DNA of 64,000 bases. Source: Dyella acidisoli (GTDB lineage: Bacteria; Pseudomonadota; Gammaproteobacteria; Xanthomonadales; Rhodanobacteraceae). The position numbers and the translations under genes were made by a program. The notes under the pieces were generated by a model. It was not told where the DNA came from, made no database searches, and worked only from the letters and a program-made list of their open reading frames with translations. The stretch spans positions 1 to 64,000 of the forward strand of contig NZ_BSOB01000001.1 in NCBI RefSeq assembly GCF_030160295.1, written 5' to 3'. Of the stretch, positions 8,896-16,789 are shown in pieces. Positions within the stretch are counted from its first letter, which is position 1; each line of letters starts with the position of its first letter.

Positions 8896-10119
8896 ATGTC
8901 CGCAGCAGCAACCGCAGCAAGCAAGGTCGACGGACCGAAGCCCATACCTGTACCGAACGGCGATTTCTATCTGCTGGTCGAGCTTCTCACTGAAGAGGAG
9001 AGGGCCGTCGTCAAAAAAGTGCGGACGTACATGGAAACCAAGGTCCGACCGATCATCAACAAGTATTGGTCGGATGATGCGTTTCCGTTCGAACTGCTGC
9101 CGTCGTTCAAGGAACTTGGCATCGGCGGGCTTGGCTATGAAGGCTATGGCTGCGCAGGCGGAAGCCAGAAGTTGTTTGGTTACGTCGCGATGGAAATTGC
9201 GCGTACCGACGCATCGATGTGCACGTTCTTCGGCGTACACAGCGGCTTGGCGATGGGCTCGATTTATCTCGACGGATCGGAAGAGCAGAAACGGAAATGG
9301 CTGCCGGCTATGGCGCGTTGGGAGAAAATTGGTTGTTTCGGGTTGACCGAGCCACTGGTCGGTTCGGGAACTGCCGGCGGCTTGACCACGACGGCGAAGC
9401 GCGACGGCGACAACTGGATTCTCAACGGTCAGAAGCGATGGATCGGCAACTCGCCATGGTGCGATATCTCGATCATCTGGGCGCGGGACGTAGCCGACAA
9501 TCAAGTCAAAGGCTTCATTGTCGAGAACAAGACTACGCCGGGCTTCAGCGTTGAGAAGATGGAGCACAAGATCGCACTGAAAGTGGTCCAGAACGGTCAG
9601 ATCACTTTGACAGACGTGCGTGTGCCGGAGGCGAACCGCCTGCAGGGCGGCAACTCGTTCCGTGATACAGCACGCGTGCTGCGGATGACACGGTACATGG
9701 TGGGCTGGGCTTCCACCGGTATCCAGATGGGTGCGTTCGAGGCAACGCTCAAATACACGCAGGAGCGATCGCAGTTCGGCAAGCCGATCGCTTCGTTCCA
9801 GATGGTACAGGACATACTTGCAAAGATGCTCGCCAATGTGACGGCGTGCCAGTGCTTGATGCTGCGGCTCGCGCAACTCGATGACGAGGGAAAACTCAGC
9901 GATCACCAGGCGGCACTCGCAAAGGCGTTTTGCACGGCCAAATCGCGTGAGACCGTTTCGTGGGGACGCGAGCTGCTGGGTGGCAACGGCATTCTTGCCG
10001 ACTACGACGTCGGCCGTTTCTTCGCTGACGCCGAAGCCCTCTATTCCTATGAAGGTACGTATCAGATGCAGAACCTGATCGTCGGTAAAGCCATCACCGG
10101 CTACGGCGCTTTCGTTTGA
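8896..10119 (+). CDS. acyl-CoA dehydrogenase (glutaryl-CoA dehydrogenase/ACOX4-like)
   Basis: 407 aa. FAD- and acyl-CoA-binding motifs are visible: GCFGLTEPLVGSG, NGQKRWIGNSPW, the arginine-containing TQERSQFGKPIASFQ, GGNGI, and the catalytic Glu at about 386 in YSYEGTYQMQ. That position for Glu and the helper sequence match the glutaryl-CoA dehydrogenase/peroxisomal oxidase-4 group. The start at 8896 follows GGAG by 5 nt. It should introduce an alpha,beta double bond into the CoA thioester, the first oxidative step of the operon pathway. Substrate chain not deducible. Confidence 0.87.
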   Translation: MSAAATAASKVDGPKPIPVPNGDFYLLVELLTEEERAVVKKVRTYMETKVRPIINKYWSDDAFPFELLPSFKELGIGGLGYEGYGCAGGSQKLFGYVAMEIARTDASMCTFFGVHSGLAMGSIYLDGSEEQKRKWLPAMARWEKIGCFGLTEPLVGSGTAGGLTTTAKRDGDNWILNGQKRWIGNSPWCDISIIWARDVADNQVKGFIVENKTTPGFSVEKMEHKIALKVVQNGQITLTDVRVPEANRLQGGNSFRDTARVLRMTRYMVGWASTGIQMGAFEATLKYTQERSQFGKPIASFQMVQDILAKMLANVTACQCLMLRLAQLDDEGKLSDHQAALAKAFCTAKSRETVSWGRELLGGNGILADYDVGRFFADAEALYSYEGTYQMQNLIVGKAITGYGAFV

Positions 10120-10161
10120 CGCGCGCCACGGCGATCAGCCAGAAAATGTGAGGAGATGAAA

Positions 10162-10953
10162 ATGCCTGAGATCGTGACCGAACGCCTCGAGAACATACTT
10201 CGAATCCAGTTCAATCGACCGGAAAAGAAGAACGCGATGACGTTTAACATGTACTCGACCATAGCCGAGCTGCTCAATGCCGCTGCCAAGGACGACGAAA
10301 CGCAAGTTGTGCTTCTGCACGGCGTCGGCGATGCATTTTGCGCGGGTAATGACCTAGAGGATTTCCTCCACCATCCGCTTAAGGGCGACGACAGCCCGCA
10401 GGGCCGCTTCCTCGCCGCGCTGATCGCGTTCGACAAGCCGCTTATCGCGGCGGTGCATGGCGTCGCCATCGGCGGGGGCACGACCATGCTCACGCACTTC
10501 GACTTCGTGTACGCCGCGGAACACACGCGATTTCAGATGCCTTTCGTGAATCTCGCCCTGGTGCCGGAACTGGGAACGAGTTATTGGCTTCCCGCACAGA
10601 TTGGCTATCTCGCCGCAGCGGAGTTGGTTCTACTGGCACAGCCGTTCGATGCACGCCGCGCCGCGGAGCTGGGGTTCGTCACTCGCGTCGTGGCGGAAGC
10701 AGACCTCATGGCAACGGCGCTGGACACAGCACACAAACTGACACGGCAGCCAGCCGGGGCGGTGTGCGCGAGCAAGCGACTGATGAGGCGCACCTTGAGC
10801 GCTCAAATGGCGGCCGTTGCGGAACTCGAGTTCCAGGAATACGCGTCGCGTTTGCAGTCGGGTGATGCCAAGGAAGCGATCACGGCATTCCTGGAAAAGC
10901 GCAAGCCCGACTTCACAAAGTCCAAGGCTGCAGCTGGAGGATCCTTACAATGA
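10162..10953 (+). CDS. enoyl-CoA hydratase/isomerase family protein, atypical active site
   Basis: 263 aa crotonase fold with the oxyanion-hole segments FCAGNDLEDF and VHGVAIGGGTTM. The two glutamates that hydratases use are not in their usual places: the first site reads GGTTMLTHF, and the second region is PFVNLALVPELGTSYWLP, which keeps only a Glu further on. That pattern suits an isomerase or another crotonase-type reaction more than classical hydration. The ATG at 10162 lies 6 nt after AGGAG; the ATG at 10156 is too close to it. The stop overlaps the next start by 4 bp (ATGA). Confidence 0.82.
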   Translation: MPEIVTERLENILRIQFNRPEKKNAMTFNMYSTIAELLNAAAKDDETQVVLLHGVGDAFCAGNDLEDFLHHPLKGDDSPQGRFLAALIAFDKPLIAAVHGVAIGGGTTMLTHFDFVYAAEHTRFQMPFVNLALVPELGTSYWLPAQIGYLAAAELVLLAQPFDARRAAELGFVTRVVAEADLMATALDTAHKLTRQPAGAVCASKRLMRRTLSAQMAAVAELEFQEYASRLQSGDAKEAITAFLEKRKPDFTKSKAAAGGSLQ

Positions 10954-11771
10954 TTGCTTCGACACTCGAACCTTCTTCAGCGACGGGGCTGAAGCTCGAG
11001 AATGTTGTGTACGAGAAAAGGGGTTCGATCGCCCAGGTGACGGTTAATCGGCCCAAGGTGCTCAACGCGCTAAATACCGCGACCTGGACTGATTTGCAGA
11101 CTGCATTCGAAGCTGCGAAAGCAGATGCTTCCGTGCGCGGCGTGATCCTCACCGGCGCGGGCGACAAGGCTTTCATCGCGGGCGCCGACATCAGCGAACT
11201 CGCGCATCTTGGCGCTTACGAGGCGGAGGAATCGAGCCGCCTCGGGCAGCGCGTGCTGGATCTCATCGAAAATCTAGGCAAGCCCGTGATCGCGGCAATC
11301 AACGGCTTTGCGTTGGGTGGCGGCTGCGAGACGGCCATGGCCTGCACGATGCGGATCGCTGCGGAAAGCGCCAAATTTGGGCAGCCCGAAGTGAAATTGG
11401 GTTTGCTGCCCGGTGGTGGCGGAACGCAACGTTTGCCGCGTCTGGTAGGAAAAGGGCGCGCGCTACAGCTCATCCTCACCGGCGAAACGATTTCCGCGCA
11501 GGAGGCCTACCGCATCGGCCTCGTCAACGAAGTTGTTGCTGCAGCCAGCCTTATTGAACGCGCCGAGACCATCCTCAAGCAAGTCGCGGCCAACGCACCG
11601 ATCGCCGTGAAGTTCTCCCTGGATGCCGTGAACAAGGGGCTGGACATCAGCCAAAGCGAAGGCCTTGCGCTGGAAGCGGCCTACTTCGGTATTTGCGCTG
11701 CCACCGAAGACAAGCAGGAAGGCACCTCTGCCTTTCTGGAGAAACGTGCGCCTCAATTCCATGGGCGATGA
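10950..11771 (+). CDS. enoyl-CoA hydratase (classical crotonase)
   Basis: 273 aa. All crotonase hallmarks are present: IAGADISEL for CoA binding, NGFALGGGCE with catalytic Glu at about 127, and GQPEVKLGLLPGGGGTQRLPR with the second Glu at about 147. This is the likely hydratase of the pathway, acting on the enoyl-CoA made by the acyl-CoA dehydrogenase and passing a 3-hydroxyacyl-CoA to the dehydrogenase at 7841. It is translationally coupled to the atypical crotonase upstream through a 4-bp overlap. The gene for a CoA-transferase follows 37 bp later. Confidence 0.88.
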   Translation: MIASTLEPSSATGLKLENVVYEKRGSIAQVTVNRPKVLNALNTATWTDLQTAFEAAKADASVRGVILTGAGDKAFIAGADISELAHLGAYEAEESSRLGQRVLDLIENLGKPVIAAINGFALGGGCETAMACTMRIAAESAKFGQPEVKLGLLPGGGGTQRLPRLVGKGRALQLILTGETISAQEAYRIGLVNEVVAAASLIERAETILKQVAANAPIAVKFSLDAVNKGLDISQSEGLALEAAYFGICAATEDKQEGTSAFLEKRAPQFHGR

Positions 11772-11808
11772 AGCAACCACCGCACACAACGATTCAGAAG
11801 AGACAGAC

Positions 11809-13035
11809 ATGGCAAGCGACAATATTTTTTCCGGGCTGAAAGTGGTGGATCTGGCGAGCTTCATCGCGGGCCCCAGTGCCGCGGTGATCCTGTCCGACTT
11901 CGGTGCCGACGTGATCAAGGTGGAGCCGCCGAGTGGCGACCTGTGGCGACACGCGAACAACATGCCGCCACAACCGGTCGCCGAGGATGCATACCCCTGG
12001 CATTTGGCCAACCGCAACAAGCGCGGCATGGCGCTCGACCTGAAATCGCCAGGCGCCCGGCAGGTGATCGAAAAGCTCGTCAAATGGGCCGACGTTCTGA
12101 TCGTCAATACGCCGCACCCGGCACGCGCGCGACTCAAGCTTGAATATGAAGATGTGGTGGGATGGAACCCGCGCCTGATCTATGCCGACATTACAGGATT
12201 CGGCGAGAAGGGGCCTGATGCAGATCTCCCGGGCTTTGACATCACCGCGTACTGGGCTCGCAGCGGTTTGCTGTCGATGACACGCGACGCCGGCGCGCCA
12301 CCCACCTGGCCGGTGGCGGGCAGCGGTGACAATGCAACCGCAGTCGGGCTTTATTCCGCGATTGTTACCGCACTGTATCGTCGCGAGCGTACGGGCGAGG
12401 GCGGACGTGTCACGACTTCGCTACTTGCGGAGGGTGTCTGGTCTGCAAGCGTTTCGATCCAGGCTGCACTGTGTGACGCGAAGTTCTTTGGATTGCACGA
12501 CCGCAAGAGTCCTGCGAATGCGGTGATGAACGTCTATCGCGCCGCCGATGACACATGGTTCGTTCTCGTCGTCACTTCCGACAAGTTGGAAGCCGTGGCA
12601 AAAGCGATCGGCCGCCCTGATCTCCTCACCGATCCGAGATTCTCCGACCCGGCGAAGCTGATGATAAACAGGCCGCAGCTCACCGCCATCCTGGACGAGG
12701 TTTTCGGCGCGCAGCCGATGGAGTATTGGTACAAGGTGTTCAGTGGCGTCCATGTGACGTTCGGTGCGGTGCGCAATCCGCAAGAGGTCATCGATGATCC
12801 GCAGCTGCGCGCCAACGACATCGTCGTTCCGCTCGAGGGCGCGGGTGGCAAACTGACGTCCACCATCAGCAGTCCGCTTCAAATACATGGCGTCGCCAAG
12901 GTTTCTGCAAAGCGTGCCCCACATATTGGCGAGCACAATGAGGAGATCCTGCGGCAGCTTGGATTCAGTGCGGACGACATTGATGGTTTGCGTGAGGGCG
13001 GTGCGATTCCGAAAGCAAAGGAGCGTGTGGTTTAG
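11809..13035 (+). CDS. family III CoA-transferase (CaiB/BaiF type)
   Basis: 408 aa. N-terminal LKVVDLASFIAGPSAA and DFGADVIKVEPPSGDLWR are the standard family III opening. RNKRGMALDL follows, and the catalytic Asp is at about 144 in GFDITAYWARSG. The middle and C-terminal parts read as an intact family member. These enzymes move CoA from a donor thioester to a carboxylic acid, so this gene would activate the pathway substrate. The chosen start lies after GAAGAGA. An ATG at 11761 overlaps the upstream gene and is less likely. Confidence 0.87.
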   Translation: MASDNIFSGLKVVDLASFIAGPSAAVILSDFGADVIKVEPPSGDLWRHANNMPPQPVAEDAYPWHLANRNKRGMALDLKSPGARQVIEKLVKWADVLIVNTPHPARARLKLEYEDVVGWNPRLIYADITGFGEKGPDADLPGFDITAYWARSGLLSMTRDAGAPPTWPVAGSGDNATAVGLYSAIVTALYRRERTGEGGRVTTSLLAEGVWSASVSIQAALCDAKFFGLHDRKSPANAVMNVYRAADDTWFVLVVTSDKLEAVAKAIGRPDLLTDPRFSDPAKLMINRPQLTAILDEVFGAQPMEYWYKVFSGVHVTFGAVRNPQEVIDDPQLRANDIVVPLEGAGGKLTSTISSPLQIHGVAKVSAKRAPHIGEHNEEILRQLGFSADDIDGLREGGAIPKAKERVV

Positions 13036-13141
13036 CGTTGCGACATTCTTGGGGCGGCGAGGGTCGCATTTGGCTCGTCATCACGGCTTCCGCTCATCGC
13101 TGTACAGGAAGATATTCGCAGGCTTGCCGAAAAGCCTAAAT

Positions 13142-13230
13142 GTTCGTCGTCCCGGCGAAAGCCGGGACCCAGCGACTTGGATGCCCCTCAACGTCACTAG
13201 GCCCCGGCCTTCGCCGGGGCGACGAATCGG
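13142..13230. repeat. BIME-like paired REP element, copy 2
   Basis: Facing CCCGGCGAAAGCCGGG and CCCCGGCCTTCGCCGGGG palindromes enclose about 35 bp, with TTCGTCGT and GACGAATCGG ends. It lies between the CoA-transferase stop and the second sensor kinase, and may also end the catabolic operon transcript. The remaining parts of 13036-13423 show no gene. Confidence 0.8.
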
Positions 13231-13423
13231 TATTGCTGAAATTAAACGAGAAAATTCCGCAATTGGGCGACATGCGAAAAAATTGAAGGGGCCATTGCCT
13301 GCCCTGACAGCTGCTTATCACAAAATAAAACACCAGCCTCCCACATTGCCGTAGCATGCAGACACACTATGCCTACTTATAAGCATTGCGTCCCTTGGTC
13401 ATTTTGTGCGGGAAGAGGTTGGA

Positions 13424-16400
13424 ATGGTCTATTTCGTGGTGTTCCATGCGCGGAATAGGGTCCGAGCGTTCTGCGGGTTGCTGCTGGTCGTCGTCACCCT
13501 TTTGCTGTCACGCCAGGTCCTTGCCGATCCGCGTCCATGGACACTTGATCGTTATCAGCACCAGGCATGGACCGGAAAAAATGGCGCACCCACAGGGGTG
13601 TCCTCCTTAGCGCAAACGTCGGACGGCTACTTGTGGATTGGCACGGACCATGGTCTGTACCGGTTTGACGGTGTGCACTTCAAGCGCTTCGAGGGAGTGC
13701 AGGGAGCGTTGCCACCGGAGAGCTCCGTCTACGACCTGTATGCCAGCAAGGATGGCGGCCTGTGGATCAGTTACGAATCAGGTGAAATAGGTTTTCTCAA
13801 AGACGGCCATGTCGCCCATTACGGTGCAAAAGCCGGGCTCCCCAAGCACGGCATTATCGAAGGGTTTGCTGAAGATAATCGCGGCGCGATTTGGCTTTAT
13901 GGTCTTGGATATCTCTACACACGCGTCGGCGAGCGTTGGGAAAGCATGGGCGGCGATCTGGGGCTCAAGGGTCGTTACGCGACTTTCTTGTATATCGCAC
14001 GCGATGGCGCATTTTGGGTGGGTACGGGCACGGGGCTGTTTTACCGCGCCGCGAATGCCAAGCAATTTGTGCCCTTGGAACAAGAGGGGTACGTAAGCGA
14101 CATCGTACCGGCTTCCGACGGCAGCATTTGGGTTGCGCATTTGCGCGGAGCCATCGAGCGCTGGACAACTCATGCCGTCATGCCGGTAAGGGCGCCCGGA
14201 CACATAGCAACGACCAGCGTGGGGCAAATCAAGTTCGATCCTCAAGGTGGACTGTGGATCAACGGATTGGGCGATGGCGTACGCCATGTCGAGTCCAATG
14301 CTATTGGTCAGCAAATGGATCTGTCCGCGCTGAGCGCAAGTATTGAGCTGTTCAACAGTTCCAACGGACTCAGCGGCGACTATGCGTGGCCACTGTTGAT
14401 CGATCGAGAAGGAAACACCTGGGTCGGTACCGGTGCTGGCGTGGATCGATTCAGCCGGAGTAATTTCACGCCGGCACCTTTCCCGCCAGGCACGCATGAC
14501 TTCGCATTGGCTGCCGGAGCGGATGGAGCGATCTGGACAGGAAGCTCCTCAAAGCCGGTCATGGAGCTCAAGGGCTCGCAGATCAAAACGTTCGACATCG
14601 CGCCTTTCACGCTCGCGGCATATCGGGATCGGGAGGGTGGGGTTTATATCGGCGGGTCCAGCGGCATCTGGAAGATGAGCGATGCAGGTGCTGAGCATCT
14701 GACAACCGTCCCCAAGTCGGGTGATGGGAACATGGTCATGGCGATGACCAAGGATCTGCACGGCACGTTGTGGGTATCGATCAGTGGCTCGGGTCCAACC
14801 AAGGGGCTGTTTACGTGGTCGGATGGCCAGTGGAAGAAATCATCCATCAGCGGCACGCCACGCACTGCGTTGACCGATGCCGATGGGCGGATCTGGCTGG
14901 GTTTCAGGGAAAATCGAATCGTTATCGCTGATGGCGACAACGTCACCACGCTGGGACCTCAGCAAGGCGTGATGATCGGTGATGCGAAAGCCCTTCAGCA
15001 GAACGGGCGCCATGTATGGATAGGCGGCAGCGATGGCCTGGGTTACTCGGATGGGCACCGTTTGAACATGGTGGGCCTGGCTGACGGTGGTTCGTTCAAA
15101 AACGTTACCGGATTGGTGTTTTCGACGCAGGGCGATTTGTGGGTTCATACGCTGGAAAGTGTTTTTCAGCTTCCTGCAAACGAGGTGCATCAAGTTGAAA
15201 TGAATCCGTCGTATCCGATGCATTTCCGCAAGTTCGATACGCTGGATGGATTGCCTGGCTCGCCGGCATTGGAAGAGCCGCTTCCTTCGGCCATCCGGAG
15301 TGCCGATGGAAGAATCTGGTTCGCGACCAGTAACGGTGTCGTTTGGTGCGATCCCGCACAATTGATCTCCAATCCTCTGCCGCCTCAAGTAGCTATCGAT
15401 GCTATTGAAGCGGATGGTAAAACCTACACGCCACAAGACGGGCTCGTATTGCCCGCGCATACCAAGAATCTTCGCATCACCTTTTCCGTGTTGAGCCTGA
15501 CCATGCCGGAGCGCGTGCCGGCAAAAATTCGCATGCGCGGTATGGACAACGATTGGCGTGATGTTGGCTTGCAGCGAGAGATCGTCTACTCGAATCTTGG
15601 GCCAGGACACTACCGTTTCGATGTCATCGGGGCCAATGAAAATGGCATCTGGAACAACGCGGGCGCCCACTTCGAGTTCCGCATAACGCCCGCGTTTTAT
15701 CAGACGTTCTGGTTCAAAGTGCTCTGCGTATGCCTTGCTGCTCTCGCTCTTTGGCAGGCTATTGCATTTCGTGTGCGCCAGGTCAAACGTCGACTGCGCG
15801 TTCGCCTGGAAACACGGCATGCAGAGAGGGAGCGGATCGCGCGCGATTTGCACGACACGTTGCTGCAGAGCTTTCCAGCGCTGCTGCTGAAAATGCAGGC
15901 CGGCGTAGACCGGCTTCCGGAAGATGCCGCCGAGCGGAAATACCTTAATCAAACCCTGGATCAAGCGCGCGAAGTGATTGTGGAGGGCAGGGATCAAGTC
16001 GCCCGATTGCGCTCTGAAGAATCCGGCAATCTCACTGAGGTTCTATCCGCTTTTTCCACGGAACACGCAAACCGCGTGCGGATGACATTGAACGTGTCGG
16101 TGAAGGGGCGCGAACGGCGCCTAAAGAAAGAGATTTTTGAAGAGGCTTCCTTCATCCTGAAAGAAGCCATGATCAATGCCTATAAACATTCCGGCGGAAA
16201 TCTACTGAGCGTTCGTTTGGATTATCGCTCCGATGCGCTGTTGTTGGAGGTACAAGACAATGGCAAAGGCATCGATGCGGCTATTCTGGATACGGGCGAA
16301 AAGCCGGGGCACTGGGGTTTGGTTGGTATGCGAGAACGCGCGAGACAGATATCGGCGAAACTCTCCATCGAGTCGCAACCAGACAAAGGAACCCTCGTTA

Positions 16401-16486
16401 CGCTGCGCATTCCTGGGCGCTTCGCTTATGCAATGTCCCCAAAGGCGAGTCGTTTTTTCTGGTCTACGCGCGACACGGCTGACTAA
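13424..16486 (+). CDS. two-component propeller sensor histidine kinase, paralogue 2
   Basis: 1020 aa. A signal segment (CGLLLVVVTLLLS) precedes a periplasmic two-component-regulator propeller (for example GYLWIGTDHGLYRFDG, near-identical in form to the paralogue at 254). A Y_Y_Y domain follows around residue 690, one transmembrane helix (VLCVCLAALALWQAI), HisKA_3 with RDLHDTLLQ (His about 810) and HATPase_c with DNGKGID and GLVGMRERA. The ATG follows AGAGG by 5 nt; a GTG at 13406 is possible. No response regulator is adjacent. The two paralogues face inward around the transporter and catabolic genes, so a role in sensing a pathway substrate is conceivable but not shown. Confidence 0.88.
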   Translation: MVYFVVFHARNRVRAFCGLLLVVVTLLLSRQVLADPRPWTLDRYQHQAWTGKNGAPTGVSSLAQTSDGYLWIGTDHGLYRFDGVHFKRFEGVQGALPPESSVYDLYASKDGGLWISYESGEIGFLKDGHVAHYGAKAGLPKHGIIEGFAEDNRGAIWLYGLGYLYTRVGERWESMGGDLGLKGRYATFLYIARDGAFWVGTGTGLFYRAANAKQFVPLEQEGYVSDIVPASDGSIWVAHLRGAIERWTTHAVMPVRAPGHIATTSVGQIKFDPQGGLWINGLGDGVRHVESNAIGQQMDLSALSASIELFNSSNGLSGDYAWPLLIDREGNTWVGTGAGVDRFSRSNFTPAPFPPGTHDFALAAGADGAIWTGSSSKPVMELKGSQIKTFDIAPFTLAAYRDREGGVYIGGSSGIWKMSDAGAEHLTTVPKSGDGNMVMAMTKDLHGTLWVSISGSGPTKGLFTWSDGQWKKSSISGTPRTALTDADGRIWLGFRENRIVIADGDNVTTLGPQQGVMIGDAKALQQNGRHVWIGGSDGLGYSDGHRLNMVGLADGGSFKNVTGLVFSTQGDLWVHTLESVFQLPANEVHQVEMNPSYPMHFRKFDTLDGLPGSPALEEPLPSAIRSADGRIWFATSNGVVWCDPAQLISNPLPPQVAIDAIEADGKTYTPQDGLVLPAHTKNLRITFSVLSLTMPERVPAKIRMRGMDNDWRDVGLQREIVYSNLGPGHYRFDVIGANENGIWNNAGAHFEFRITPAFYQTFWFKVLCVCLAALALWQAIAFRVRQVKRRLRVRLETRHAERERIARDLHDTLLQSFPALLLKMQAGVDRLPEDAAERKYLNQTLDQAREVIVEGRDQVARLRSEESGNLTEVLSAFSTEHANRVRMTLNVSVKGRERRLKKEIFEEASFILKEAMINAYKHSGGNLLSVRLDYRSDALLLEVQDNGKGIDAAILDTGEKPGHWGLVGMRERARQISAKLSIESQPDKGTLVTLRIPGRFAYAMSPKASRFFWSTRDTAD

Positions 16487-16685
16487 TCTTTTCCCTTCCG
16501 CGTGCACCCGCGGAATGCGACCAGCGATTCAGCCTCTACGTGCGTCGTGCAATTACCTCTCATTTCGCTGGCTGTGCGTTGGCCATTTTGCCAGTAAACA
16601 CAGGATTTACCTGTCTTTTTTGAGTGATGCGCCCGTCTTGTAAACGAGGGCGCAATTTCTTGCAAAAGCGCGTATCGTGGCTGTG

Positions 16686-16704
16686 CGCATATCTCAAATA
16701 TGCG
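16686..16704. promoter_or_regulatory. inverted repeat upstream of the secreted 617-aa protein
   Basis: Perfect 7-bp arms CGCATAT and ATATGCG around CTCAA, 86 bp before the ATG at 16790. It could be an operator. A second weaker repeat (GCGCCC ... GGGCGC) lies at 16629-16653. The rest of 16487-16789 shows no gene. Confidence 0.3.
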
Positions 16705-16789
16705 TACTTGCGCGAACGCTCATCGGCGCGATCGACAGCAGCGTTCCAGGGGGCGCGGTCACCTAACGTAACGACAGGAGACCGATGAT

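Noticed and set aside
14840..15997. A 385-codon minus-strand frame inside the second sensor kinase
   Set aside because: It lies wholly opposite a gene with intact kinase motifs and is rich in Arg/His, the mark of a reverse-strand shadow.
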